The notes: a model not told the origin generated them from the sequence alone. Counted from the first letter of the stretch, positions 9,589 to 18,550 are shown. The stretch: 56,019 bases of DNA from Amycolatopsis kentuckyensis (GCF_002155975.1 NZ_MUMI01000171.1:1-56019), one strand, 5' to 3'. Program-made: numbers and translations.

Positions 9589-10943
9589 CGCCCCGGTGCC
9601 GCCATTGCTTCCCGCAGCGCCGCCGGATCACCGCCGCGGAAGGTCACGACGCCGTCCGGACGCACGAGCAGCGCGTCGGCCGGGGCGTCCGGGCAGGCGG
9701 CTGTGACGATCTTCACGCCCGGCGCCGCGGCTTCCCGCAGGTCGGCGCGGTCGGCGAAGTCGAACAGCACGGTCCGCGCGGCCCGCATGATCTCCGCCAC
9801 CCGGGTCGGCTCGCCGCCGACCGTCAGCGGCAGGTCGGGCACGTACGGCAGTTCGTCGGCGTCCCGCAGGAGCTCGCCCAGGTGCCGGGTCGCCTCGGGA
9901 AACGCGGCCAGCTCGCCGAAGAGCGTCCGCAGGGCGTCGCCGTCCTCGCCGGTCAGGCGGTCGAGCAGGGCTTGGACGCGGGTCTGCGTCAACGTCCGCG
10001 CCGCCACCGGGCGCCGCTCGCTGTGGTAGCTGTCGAGGAGGCTTTCCGGCGCCGAACCGCGCACGACGGCGGCGAGCTTCCAGCCGAGGTTGACCGCGTC
10101 GAGCAGTCCGACGTTGAGCGAAGACCCGCCGGCGGGAAAGACGTGTGCGGCGTCGCCGGCCAGGAGCACGCGCCCGGCCCGGTACCGGTCGGCGAGCCGC
10201 GCCGAACTCGTCGTCCGCGACAGCCAGAGCGGTTCGCCGAGCGGCAGATCGGTGCCGAGCACCCGCTTCACGGCGTCGCGGAACTCCGCCAGCGTCGGTT
10301 CGCCGGCCGGCTCGGGGGCCACCTCGCGGACGCCGGCGATCACCACGCCGGGCGTCAGCGACGTCACCAGCACGCGGCCGCCGGGACGGCGGTTCCAGCC
10401 GCGCGCCAGCCCGGAGCCGAACAGCGGAAGGGTGCCGCGGAAGTGCCCGAGGCGCATCAGCTCGCCGTCGGTGGTGCCGGGGAACCCGATGCCGGCCAGC
10501 TCGCGGACCCGGCTGTGCGCGCCGTCGCAGCCGACGACGTACCGCGCGTCCAGGCGGTGTTCGCCGTCCGGGCCGCGCACGGTGCCGAGATCGACGAGTT
10601 CGTGCCCACGCCGGATTTCGGCGCCGAGTTCGCGGGCGCGCTCGGTCAGCAGCGCCTCCATCCGCGGCTGCTGCAGCATCAGCCCGGGCACGGGCGTGGT
10701 CAGCGGCACCGGCCCGAACGGGAGGCCGGGGAAGGGGCCGGTGAACGCGGCCTCGGCCCGGAACCGGTCCAGGAGCCCCCGGTGGTCGAGCTGCTCGACG
10801 ATCCGGCCGACGAGCCCGTTCGCCCGCGGCCGCTCGTCCGGCGCGGCCCGCCGGTCGAACACCACCACCTCGGCCCCGCCGAGCCGCAGCTCCGCCGCCA
10901 GCATCAGGCCCACCGGGCCCGCTCCGATCACCGCGATCTCCAT
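9585..10943 (-). CDS. FAD-dependent aromatic-ring-type monooxygenase
   Basis: A 452-residue class A flavoprotein hydroxylase. Visible motifs are the N-terminal dinucleotide fold [15 protein letters not shown], the DG motif [13 protein letters not shown] and the FAD-ribityl GD motif [15 protein letters not shown] followed by [16 protein letters not shown]. The architecture matches the PgaE/Rox/TetX-related group that hydroxylates polyketides, aromatic compounds or antibiotics; the substrate is unknown. A good Shine-Dalgarno (GGGGAG) precedes ATG 10943. It is divergent from the HTH/Clp_N pair across two operator-like palindromes, suggesting induction by a small molecule. The LLM oxidoreductase follows with a four-base overlap. 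Confidence 0.9.
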
Positions 10944-10958
10944 GACACTCTCCCCGCT

Positions 10959-10996
10959 GTCAGTTCAAACTGACGACCATGTCAGGCTAGACTGAC
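10959..10996. promoter_or_regulatory. Twin operator GTCAG-N6-CTGAC in divergent promoter
   Basis: Two 16-base palindromes, GTCAGTTCAAACTGAC (10959-10974) and GTCAGGCTAGACTGAC (10981-10996), share the form GTCAG-N6-CTGAC. Their starts are 22 bases apart, about two helical turns, so bound dimers would lie on one face. They fill the 58-base gap between the divergent monooxygenase and HTH genes. The second palindrome contains TAGACT (10988-10993), a -10-like hexamer eight bases before GTG 11002, consistent with a leaderless HTH transcript that would be blocked by a bound repressor. Confidence 0.72.
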
Positions 10997-11001
10997 ACAC
11001 C

Positions 11002-11205
11002 GTGGAAGCGGAAGAGCTTTCGGGACGCGTCTCGGAAACGGACCCGGCGGTGGCGTTGCGGGCGGTGGGGGCCCTGCACCGGCTCGCCGAGCAGGTCGAA
11101 GCGGCGGCCGTCGCGCACGCGCGCGGGCAAGGCTGGTCGTGGGAGCAGATCGGGGACGCGCTCGGCGTCGCCCGCCAGTCCGTGCACGCGAAGTACGGGA
11201 AATGA
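11002..11205 (+). CDS. Small helix-turn-helix protein (ClpC2 N-terminus-like)
   Basis: A 67-residue protein with a C-terminal helix-turn-helix (GWSWEQIGDALGVARQSVHAKYG) after a helical N-terminus rich in Ala/Val (ALRAVGALHRLAEQVEAAAVAHA). There is no Shine-Dalgarno before GTG 11002 and a -10-like TAGACT lies eight bases upstream, so translation is probably leaderless. The Clp_N gene follows after one base. This HTH resembles, from memory, the N-terminal DNA-binding part of mycobacterial ClpC2, which there is fused to Clp_N repeats. The likely job is autoregulation through the twin operator; this is inference. Confidence 0.75.
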   Translation: MEAEELSGRVSETDPAVALRAVGALHRLAEQVEAAAVAHARGQGWSWEQIGDALGVARQSVHAKYGK

Positions 11206-11206
11206 G

Positions 11207-11677
11207 GTGCTCGTGCTCGACCGGATGATCGCCAAGAGCCCGTTCGCCGCGGTGGTGACGGCGGCCCTGGCGGAGTCCCGCCGCCGCGGCGACCGGCGGC
11301 TCGGCACCGAACACCTGCTGCTCGGCCTGCTGCACGACCCGGACAGCGCGCGCTCGCTCGGCACCGGCCTGGCCGAAGCCCGCGCGGCCCTGGACCGCCT
11401 GGACCGGGCGGCCCTGGCGGCGCTCGGCATCGAGGTCGAAGGCCTCCGCCCGGCCGAAGTCCCGATGCGGCGCGGAAAGCTGACCCCGGGCGCGCTGACG
11501 TCCGGGGCCCGCGCGGTCGTCAACGAGGCGATCCGCGGGACACCGCGGCCACGGGATCCAGTGCGGCTGCTGCGGGTGCTCGTGAAGCTGACGCCGCCCG
11601 ATCCGGCGGCCGATCTGCTGGTCGAACTGGGCGTGGATGCCGAAGCTGTTCGCCGGCAGCTGGATTCGCCTCCGTGA
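11207..11677 (+). CDS. Clp protease N-terminal (Clp_N) domain protein without ATPase
   Basis: A 156-residue protein made of the double Clp_N repeat: first TEHLLLGLLHDPDSA (about residues 39-53), second LTSGARAVVNEAIR onward with VRLLRVLVKLTPP. No AAA+ module follows, so it cannot be an unfoldase. Stand-alone Clp_N proteins can bind adaptors or the antibiotics that target the ClpC1 N-domain. GTG 11207 is used here; GTG 11213 has the better-placed GAGG Shine-Dalgarno. It is tightly coupled to the HTH gene upstream, so the two probably act together as sensor and DNA-binding half. Confidence 0.85.
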   Translation: MLVLDRMIAKSPFAAVVTAALAESRRRGDRRLGTEHLLLGLLHDPDSARSLGTGLAEARAALDRLDRAALAALGIEVEGLRPAEVPMRRGKLTPGALTSGARAVVNEAIRGTPRPRDPVRLLRVLVKLTPPDPAADLLVELGVDAEAVRRQLDSPP

Positions 11678-11732
11678 ACTCGCGGGATTGGCTACGGTGG
11701 GCGAATCGGAAAATGAACAACAGGAGGACCGG

Positions 11733-14700
11733 TTGCCGCGTCCCGAGCGCCCCTTGGATCCCGGAGACGATCTGCTGATCGAATTCGCCGCCGATCTCCG
11801 GCGGTTGCGCGAGAGCGCCGGGAATCCGACCTACCGCGAGCTCGGGCGGCGGGCGCACTACTCGGCCGGGACGCTGTCGGAAGCCGCCGGTGGGCGGAAA
11901 CTTCCCAGCCTGGCGGTCACCTTGGCCTACGTCCGGGCCTGTGGCGGGGTGCCGGGGGAATGGGAGGAACGCTGGCACGCCGTCGCCGAAGAGTCGCGCG
12001 CCGAGGGTGCCGATTCACCGCCGGAGCCGGAATCCGGCGAAATTCCGCCGTACGTCGGGCTCGCCGCTTTCACCCCGGCCGACGCGGGCCGATTCTTCGG
12101 CCGCGAACGGCTCGTCGAAAAACTTGTCGAACGACTCGCGAGACAACGTTTTCTCGCCGTACTCGGCGCGTCCGGCTCGGGGAAGTCGTCCCTGCTGCGG
12201 GCCGGTCTGCTGCCGTCGGTGAAGGGGCCGGTCGTGCTGCTCACCCCGGGGCACCGGCCGCTGCAGGAGTGCGCGGTCAAGTTCGCCGCCGCGCTCGGGG
12301 TCGCACCGGGCGCCCTGCTCGACGACTTCGCCGCGCACCCGCGCAACCTCGGGCTTGCCGGCCGTCAGCTGGCCGAGGGCGAGGACGAGGACGTCGTGCT
12401 GGTGGTCGACCAGTTCGAGGAGGTCTTCACCCTCTGCCAGGACGACCAGGAGCGGGCCCGCTTCCTCGACGCGCTCGTCACCGCGACCACCGAACCCGGC
12501 AGCCGCACCCGGGTGGTCCTCGGCATCCGCACCGACTTCTACACCCACTGCGCGCGGCACGCCGAGCTCGCCGAGGCCATGCAGGACGCCCAGATCCTGG
12601 TCGGCCCGATGACGACCGAGGAACTCCGGCAGGCGATCTCGCGGCCCGCCGTCGACACCGGGTACCGCGTCGAGACGGCCCTCGTCTCCCGGCTCGTCGC
12701 GGACGCCACCGGCCAGCCCGGCGTGCTGCCCCTGCTTTCGCACGCGCTGCTGGAGACGTGGCGGCGGCGCCGCGGCACCACGCTGACCCTCGCCGGGTAC
12801 GAGTCGACCGGCGGCATCGAGCGGGCCATCGCGCAGACGTCCGAAGGCACCTTCGCGAAGCTCTCCCTGCGCCAGCAGCGGCTGGCGCGGCAGATCTTCC
12901 TGCGGATGACCGCGCTCGGCGAAGGGACCGAGGACACCAAGCGGCGCATCGGCCGCGCCGAGCTCGACGCCGACGACGAGGACACCACCGTCGTCCTCGG
13001 CGAGCTGGCCGCGGCCCGGCTGGTCACCCTCGACGAGACCGGCATCGACATCGCCCACGAAGCCCTCATCCGCGGCTGGCCGCGGCTGCGCGAGTGGCTC
13101 ACCGAAGACCGCGAAGGCCTGCGCGTCCACCGGCAGCTCACCGAGGCGACCGGCGCCTGGGAGTCCGTCGACGAAGACCCCGGCTGGCTCTACCGCGGCA
13201 CCCGGCTGGCCATCGCCCGGGAGTGGGCCGCGCGCCAGGACTCGGCGCTGTCCCAGCGGGAACGGCGGTTCCTCGACGCGAGCCTCGCCGTCGAACACGC
13301 CGAACAGGAACAGGACCGCCGCCGCACCCGCCGGCTGCGCCAGCTGGTCGCCCTGCTCGCGGTGCTGCTGGTCTTCGCCGTGGCCGCCACCGTCTACGCC
13401 GTGCGCGCCGAGTCCACGGCCACCGAGCAGCGCAACAACGCGCTCGCGCAGAAGGTCGCCGGCCAGGCGCTGGCCATGCGCGCCACCAACCCCGCGCTCG
13501 CCGCGCAGCTCGCGCTCGCCGCGTACCGCCTGGATCCCGGCGCCGAGGAGCGCAGCGGCCTGCTCGGCATGTTCGGCTCGCCGTACGCGACCCGGCTCAC
13601 CGGGCACACCGGCCGGGTCAACACCGTCGCCCTCCGCCCGGACGGGCAGGTCATCGCCACGGCCAGCTGGGACGGGACGGCCCGGCTCTGGGACGTCCGC
13701 GACCCGCACCACCCGGTGCCGTTGGGCGTGCTCGCCGGGCACGAGGGCAACGTGAACAACGTCGCCTTCGCGGCCGACGGCCGGACAGTCGCCACCGCGG
13801 GCTTCGACGGCACCGTCCGCGTCTGGGACGTCGCCGACCCGGCGCGGCCGGGGCCCGGCACGACGATCGAGCGGCACGAGGGCAAGGCCTACGCGGTCGC
13901 CTTCAGCCCGGCCGGGCCGCTGCTGGCGACCGCCGACGTCAAGGGCACGATCCGGTTCTACGACACGACCGACCCCGCGCACCCGCGGCCGTCGGGGGAG
14001 CTGACCGGGCACACCTCCTACGTCAACAACCTCGCCTTCAGCGGCGACGGCCGGCTGCTCGCCTCCGCGTCGGCCGACAAGACCGCGCGCATCTGGGACG
14101 TCGCTTCGCGCACGCAGCTCGGCGTCGTGGCCGGGCACACCGACGTCGTGCACTCGGTCGCGTTCCGCCCCGGCGGGCCCGTCCTCGCCACGGCGAGCCA
14201 GGACCAGACCGCGCGGCTGTGGGACATCGCCGACCCGGCCCACCCGGCGCCGCTGGCGTCGCTCACCACGCACAAGGCGACCGTGCGCTCGGTGGCGTTC
14301 GCCGCCGACGGGCGCACCCTCGCGACCACCGGCTTCGACCGCACGGCCCGGCTGTGGGACGTCGCCGACCCGCGGCAGCCCCGCGAGCTGCAGTCCCTGC
14401 CCGGGCACACCGGCGCGGTCGTCTCCGCGGTGTTCACCCGCGACGGCCGCACCCTCGCCACGGCCAGCGACGACCAGTCCGCCCGGCTCTGGGACCTGCC
14501 CGGCCCCGGCATCCCCGCGCACACGGCCCAGACCTGCCACGTCGCCTTCGGCACCGGGGGCAAGCTGCTGGCCTCCGGCGGCTACGACGAAACCGTGCGG
14601 CTGCACGACCTCACCGACCCGCGCGCGCCGCGGGCGCTGGCCACGATCGGCGGCTTCGGCGACGCGGTCTGCGGCGTCGCCATCAGCCCGGACGGCCGCA

Positions 14701-15524
14701 CCCTGGCCACCGGCAGCTGGGACCACACGATGACGCTGCGGGACATCACCGACCCGGCCGAGCCCGGGCCGCCGGTGGTGTTCAACCGGCTTCACGACGA
14801 CGTCGACGCGGTCGCCTTCAGCCCGGACGGCCGGCTGCTCGCCACCGCGGGCGACGGCCACACGGCCCGGCTGTGGGACCTGACCGACCGCACCCGGCCG
14901 GTCGAGATCGCGAAGCTCGAGGGCCACGACGACGACGTCCACACCCTCGCCTTCAGCCCCGACGGCCGGACGCTCGCCACGGCGGGCTGGGACCACACCG
15001 CGCGGCTCTGGGACATCTCGGCGCCCCGGGCCCCGCGGCCGCTCGCGAAGCTGGCGGGGCACACGGACACGATCTTCTCGGTCGCCTACAGCCCCGACGG
15101 CAGGCACGTCGCCACGGCGAGCGCCGACCGCACGGTCCGCCTCTGGGACGTCACGGACCCGGCGCGCGTGCCGCCCCCGGCGGTCCTGGACGGCCACGCG
15201 GACGTCGCCATGTCGGTGTCCTTCAGCGGCGACGGCCGGACGCTGGCGTCCGGCAGCTACGACCGCACGATCCGGCTGTGGGACGTGGCCGCGGCGGCGC
15301 CGTACGCGGTGCTGCCGGAGCAACGCGACCGCGTCTACGTCGCGCAGTACGCGCCGAACGGCCACACCCTGGCCGGCGGCGGCGCGGACGGCTCGGTGCG
15401 CTTCTGGGAAGGTGATCCCGACCGGGCGGCCGAACGGATCTGCGCGGCGGTGTCACCCCGGATCAGCGAGACTGAGTGGAGCGAAAGCTTCCCGGACCTC
15501 GATTACACCCCGCCCTGCCCCTGA
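11733..15524 (+). CDS. HTH - nSTAND NTPase - transmembrane - WD40 repeat protein
   Basis: A 1263-residue protein. TTG 11733 is chosen because AGGAGG sits five bases before it; an in-frame ATG at 11637 would overlap the Clp_N gene and lacks a site. Order: XRE-like HTH (about residues 10-80, TYRELGRRAHYSAGTLSEAAGG), a STAND-type NTPase with Walker A GASGSGKSS near residue 145 and Walker B VVLVVDQFEE near 221-231, one membrane helix (about 537-558), then 14 WD40 repeats (about 620-1250) counted from their LWD-type ends, enough for two seven-bladed propellers. The family is a signalling or conflict-type sensor common in actinomycetes; ligand and output are unknown. Transcribed after the Clp_N gene, 55 bases apart. 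Confidence 0.92.
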   Translation: MPRPERPLDPGDDLLIEFAADLRRLRESAGNPTYRELGRRAHYSAGTLSEAAGGRKLPSLAVTLAYVRACGGVPGEWEERWHAVAEESRAEGADSPPEPESGEIPPYVGLAAFTPADAGRFFGRERLVEKLVERLARQRFLAVLGASGSGKSSLLRAGLLPSVKGPVVLLTPGHRPLQECAVKFAAALGVAPGALLDDFAAHPRNLGLAGRQLAEGEDEDVVLVVDQFEEVFTLCQDDQERARFLDALVTATTEPGSRTRVVLGIRTDFYTHCARHAELAEAMQDAQILVGPMTTEELRQAISRPAVDTGYRVETALVSRLVADATGQPGVLPLLSHALLETWRRRRGTTLTLAGYESTGGIERAIAQTSEGTFAKLSLRQQRLARQIFLRMTALGEGTEDTKRRIGRAELDADDEDTTVVLGELAAARLVTLDETGIDIAHEALIRGWPRLREWLTEDREGLRVHRQLTEATGAWESVDEDPGWLYRGTRLAIAREWAARQDSALSQRERRFLDASLAVEHAEQEQDRRRTRRLRQLVALLAVLLVFAVAATVYAVRAESTATEQRNNALAQKVAGQALAMRATNPALAAQLALAAYRLDPGAEERSGLLGMFGSPYATRLTGHTGRVNTVALRPDGQVIATASWDGTARLWDVRDPHHPVPLGVLAGHEGNVNNVAFAADGRTVATAGFDGTVRVWDVADPARPGPGTTIERHEGKAYAVAFSPAGPLLATADVKGTIRFYDTTDPAHPRPSGELTGHTSYVNNLAFSGDGRLLASASADKTARIWDVASRTQLGVVAGHTDVVHSVAFRPGGPVLATASQDQTARLWDIADPAHPAPLASLTTHKATVRSVAFAADGRTLATTGFDRTARLWDVADPRQPRELQSLPGHTGAVVSAVFTRDGRTLATASDDQSARLWDLPGPGIPAHTAQTCHVAFGTGGKLLASGGYDETVRLHDLTDPRAPRALATIGGFGDAVCGVAISPDGRTLATGSWDHTMTLRDITDPAEPGPPVVFNRLHDDVDAVAFSPDGRLLATAGDGHTARLWDLTDRTRPVEIAKLEGHDDDVHTLAFSPDGRTLATAGWDHTARLWDISAPRAPRPLAKLAGHTDTIFSVAYSPDGRHVATASADRTVRLWDVTDPARVPPPAVLDGHADVAMSVSFSGDGRTLASGSYDRTIRLWDVAAAAPYAVLPEQRDRVYVAQYAPNGHTLAGGGADGSVRFWEGDPDRAAERICAAVSPRISETEWSESFPDLDYTPPCP

Positions 15525-15579
15525 CCGGGTTGTTCGGCGTTGTTGTTCGGTGCGCGAGCGCGGACACCGAACAACCCGG
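15525..15579. repeat. Perfect inverted repeat with alternative pairing
   Basis: CCGGGTTGTTCGG (15525-15537) is perfectly complementary to CCGAACAACCCGG (15567-15579). The inner GTTGTTCGGTG (15542-15552) can also pair perfectly with CACCGAACAAC (15565-15575). The 5' arm is thus present twice (GTTGTTCGG at 15529 and 15542) and competes for one 3' arm. It begins at the third base after the WD40 gene's stop and probably serves as a terminator or mRNA end. Confidence 0.8.
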
Positions 15580-15636
15580 ATCGACTAGACATGCCCTCGG
15601 ACGATGTCGTCCCACGACGTTCATTTCACCGGGGGT

Positions 15637-15705
15637 CTGAAGGGCTCCTTCGAGGACACGGGAACCCGCCACCCGCTCCGCGAAGGGGCCCTTCAGCGTT
15701 TTTCC
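15637..15705. terminator. Hairpin plus T-run between convergent genes
   Basis: CTGAAGGGCTCCTTCG (15637-15652) pairs with CGAAGGGGCCCTTCAG (15681-15696) with one mismatch over 16 bases and a 28-base loop. CGTTTTT follows at once on the plus strand. It lies between the convergent WD40 gene and helD-like gene (stop at 15709), so it fits an intrinsic terminator for the plus strand and could also end the minus-strand transcript. Confidence 0.7.
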
Positions 15706-15708
15706 GGG

Positions 15709-17823
15709 TCAGGCGGCCGGGATCCAGTCCGGGTTCGAGGCGAGCACGATCAGCTGCTGCGTCGCCCGGGTCAGCGCCACGTACAGCACCCGCCGCCCGG
15801 TCGTCGACTCGGTGATCAGGTCGTTCGGCTCGACCAGGACCACCGCGTCGTACTCCAGGCCCTTCGAGTCCAGGCTGCCCACGACCTTCAGCCGCTCGTC
15901 CGCCTGCCCCGACAGCCAGCCCGCGACCTCCGGGACCCGGTCCATCGCCGTGATGACGCCGACCGTGCCCTCCACCGCGCCCAGCAGTTCCTTCACCGCC
16001 GCCTGCGTCGCGGCCGCCAAGCCCGCCGCCTCGACCGGGCGGACCTCCGGCTCCACCCCGGTGCGGCGGACCGCCACCGGCAGCTCGCCGGACTCCGCGT
16101 GCCCGGCCACGACCTTCGCGGCCAGGTCGAAGATCTCCGCCGAGTTCCGGTAGTTCGTGCGCAGCGTGAACCGGCGCCGGGCCGTCTTGACGCCGAACGC
16201 CTGGTCCCGCGCCGAAGCCGCCTCCGCCGGGTCCGGCCACGAGCTCTGCACCGGGTCGCCGACGACCGTCCAGCTCGCGTACTTGCCGCGCCGGCCGACC
16301 ATCCGCCACTGCATCGGCGACAGGTCCTGCGACTCGTCGACGACCACGTGCGAGTACTCGTCGTAGTGCTCCGGCCGCGTCGGCGCCCCGCCCGAGCGCT
16401 GCGGCTCGACCTCGATCACCTGGCGCCGCTTGCGCTTCGGCTCCGGCCCGACCAGGACGCGCAGCTCGTCCAGCAGCGCCACGTCCGCGATCGACCAGCC
16501 CCGCGACCGGTCCGCGAAGTCCGCGGCCAGCATCGAGATCTCCTGGCGGTTCAGGACGCCCTTCGCCGACGAGGCCAGCCGCTTCTCGTCGCCCAGCCAC
16601 TTGAGGATCTGCGCCGGGTACAGCACCGGCCACCAGACGACCAGGAAGCGGTGGAAGTCGATCCGCTCGCCCAGGTCGGTGACCAGCTCGGCGCGGTCGA
16701 GCTGCCTGCCGTCGTCCTTCGCGTGCTCCTCGGCCTTCGCGGCGAGGGCGTCCAGCAGCAGCTCGGCCGCCCGGATCCGCGACCGGTTCGGCGGCGCGCC
16801 CTGCGTGTGGGCCTTGCGGCGCACCTTCTCCAGCTCGCGCGCGTTCAGCTTGAGGACTTCGCCGCGGTAGACGATCCGCATCTCCTCGGGCGCCTCCGGC
16901 GGGGTGTCCCGCAGCGCCCGGAGCAGCACCTTCCGCATCCGCAGCGATCCCTTGACGGCGGCGAGCGGCGCCGCGTCCTGCCGCGTCGCCTCCAGGCCGT
17001 CGAGGACCTCGCCGAGCGCGCGCAGCTCGACGTTCGTCTCACCCATGGAGGGGAGGACCCGCGAGATGTAGCTGGTGAACACCCCGGACGGCCCGATGAC
17101 CAGCACACCGGCCCCGCCGAGCTGACGCCGGTAGCGGTACAGCAGGTAGGCCGCGCGGTGCAGCGCGACCGCGGTCTTGCCGGTGCCCGGGCCGCCGGTG
17201 ATCTCGGTGACCCCGCGCCACGGCGCCCGGATGACCTCGTCCTGTTCCTTCTGGATGGTCGCGACGATGTCGCGCATCTTCTCGCCGCGCGAACGCCCCA
17301 GCGCGGCCATCAGCGCGCCTTCGCCGACGATCTGCATGTCCTCGGGGACGGCGTCGGCGATCAGGACGTCGTCGTCGACGTCGAGGACGTTCTGGCCGGA
17401 GCAGCGGATCACGCGCCGCCGCACGACGTCCATCGGTTCCTCGGCCGTGGCCTGGTAGAACGCCGCCGCGGCGGGCGCGCGCCAGTCGGTCACGAGGTTG
17501 TCGAACTCGGCGTCCCGGATGCCCAGCCTGCCGACGTAGGTGCGTTCTCCCTCGCGGTCGTCGAGCCGGCCGAAGACGAGGCCTTCGTACTCGGCGTCGA
17601 GCGTCTGCAGCGTCTGGTTGGCGTGGTAGACCATCATGTCGCGCTCGAACAGCATCGACGCCTGCTCGAAGATCGCCTCGCGCTGCGCTCCCTGGCCGAT
17701 CTCGTAGCCCTTCGTCCGCATGGCCTCGGCCTGGACCCGCAGTTCGTCCAGACGGGTGTACACGCGATCGACGTGGGCTTGCTCGATGGCGATCTCGGCC
17801 CGTCTGACCCGAGGTTCGGACAC
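15709..17823 (-). CDS. helD: HelD-like RNA polymerase recycling ATPase (UvrD/Rep superfamily)
   Basis: A 704-residue SF1-type protein. The N-terminal coiled region (about residues 1-90) precedes the Walker A GGPGTGKTAVALHRAAYLL (Lys near 216), Walker B VVVDESQDLSPMQWRMVG, TLRTNYRNSAEI and a C-terminal VLYVALTRATQQLIVL. Length and order match class II HelD of actinobacteria, which releases stalled or inhibited RNA polymerase; the HelR variant protects against rifamycins. It starts at GTG 17823 with AAGGAG upstream. The gene is divergent from rsmD and convergent with the WD40 gene. A role in rifamycin resistance is possible but not shown. Confidence 0.88.
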   Translation of the reverse strand: MSEPRVRRAEIAIEQAHVDRVYTRLDELRVQAEAMRTKGYEIGQGAQREAIFEQASMLFERDMMVYHANQTLQTLDAEYEGLVFGRLDDREGERTYVGRLGIRDAEFDNLVTDWRAPAAAAFYQATAEEPMDVVRRRVIRCSGQNVLDVDDDVLIADAVPEDMQIVGEGALMAALGRSRGEKMRDIVATIQKEQDEVIRAPWRGVTEITGGPGTGKTAVALHRAAYLLYRYRRQLGGAGVLVIGPSGVFTSYISRVLPSMGETNVELRALGEVLDGLEATRQDAAPLAAVKGSLRMRKVLLRALRDTPPEAPEEMRIVYRGEVLKLNARELEKVRRKAHTQGAPPNRSRIRAAELLLDALAAKAEEHAKDDGRQLDRAELVTDLGERIDFHRFLVVWWPVLYPAQILKWLGDEKRLASSAKGVLNRQEISMLAADFADRSRGWSIADVALLDELRVLVGPEPKRKRRQVIEVEPQRSGGAPTRPEHYDEYSHVVVDESQDLSPMQWRMVGRRGKYASWTVVGDPVQSSWPDPAEAASARDQAFGVKTARRRFTLRTNYRNSAEIFDLAAKVVAGHAESGELPVAVRRTGVEPEVRPVEAAGLAAATQAAVKELLGAVEGTVGVITAMDRVPEVAGWLSGQADERLKVVGSLDSKGLEYDAVVLVEPNDLITESTTGRRVLYVALTRATQQLIVLASNPDWIPAA

Positions 17824-17892
17824 GCATGGCTCCTTGACAGCTTTGGGATCGCCTCCGAGGGCGAAGAACGACTCTACGCGGTGGCCCGGGCG

Positions 17893-17908
17893 GGGACACC
17901 CGTGTCCC
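17893..17908. promoter_or_regulatory. Inverted repeat GGGACAC-CC-GTGTCCC between divergent genes
   Basis: A 7-base perfect inverted repeat with a two-base centre, 70 bases upstream of the helD-like start and 39 bases upstream of rsmD. The size and placement suit a dimeric repressor site controlling helD, but no bound factor can be named. Confidence 0.35.
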
Positions 17909-17946
17909 GGTCATCCGGGCCGCGTGCCGTCCCCCACAATCGGGGG

Positions 17947-18507
17947 GTGACCAGGATCGTGGCCGGGACGGCGGGCGGACGGCGGCTGAAGGTGCCGCCG
18001 AAGGGCACCCGGCCGACGTCGGAACGCGTGCGGGAAGCCCTGTTCAACGCCCTGGAGACGGCGGGCGAGCTGGACGGCGCCCGCGTCCTCGACCTCTACG
18101 CCGGCTCCGGCGCGCTCGGCCTCGAAGCCCTCTCCCGGGGCGCGGCGGACGCGCTGTTCGTGGAGTCCGACCGGCGGGCGGTGGACGTCCTGCGCGGCAA
18201 CGTCGCGGCGCTGGGCCTGGGCGGCACGGTCCGCGCCGGGCAGGTCGAAGCGGTCGTCGCGGCGCCCGCGCCCGCCGCGTACGACCTCGTGCTGGCCGAC
18301 CCGCCGTACGCCGTGGACGCGGCCGCGCTCGGGTCCGTCCTGGCCGCGCTGGCCACGGGCGGCTGGCTGGGGCCGTCGGCCCTGGTGGTGATCGAGCGCG
18401 CCGCCCGCGACGGCGAGCCGGACTGGCCGCCGGGCTTCGAGCCGACGCGCGCGAAGAAGTACGGCGACACGGCCGTGTTCTGGGCGGAGTTCACGGCTGT
18501 GGCGTGA
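17947..18507 (+). CDS. rsmD: 16S rRNA (guanine(966)-N2)-methyltransferase RsmD
   Basis: A 186-residue SAM-dependent methyltransferase acting on the small ribosomal subunit. It shows the N-terminal RIVAGTAGGRRLKVPPKGTR, SAM motif VLDLYAGSGALGLEALSRGA and catalytic LADPPY, all typical of RsmD. GTG 17947 has a CACAAT hexamer ending six bases upstream, so the mRNA may be leaderless; a long upstream in-frame extension is only the shadow of helD. coaD follows, the normal actinobacterial neighbour. Confidence 0.93.
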   Translation: MTRIVAGTAGGRRLKVPPKGTRPTSERVREALFNALETAGELDGARVLDLYAGSGALGLEALSRGAADALFVESDRRAVDVLRGNVAALGLGGTVRAGQVEAVVAAPAPAAYDLVLADPPYAVDAAALGSVLAALATGGWLGPSALVVIERAARDGEPDWPPGFEPTRAKKYGDTAVFWAEFTAVA

Positions 18508-18550
18508 ACCACGCGGCGGAGACCGGGTGCGGCACGGTAGCGTCCGCGCC

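Noticed and set aside
12015-15365. Very long open frame on the minus strand opposite the WD40 gene
   Set aside because: It is Arg/Gly/Pro-rich shadow sequence produced by strong third-position GC in the plus-strand gene; no domains, and the plus frame has clear STAND and WD40 motifs.
15604-17946. Plus-strand frame leading into rsmD in one frame (967 residues)
   Set aside because: Everything before GTG 17947 is antisense to the helD-like gene.
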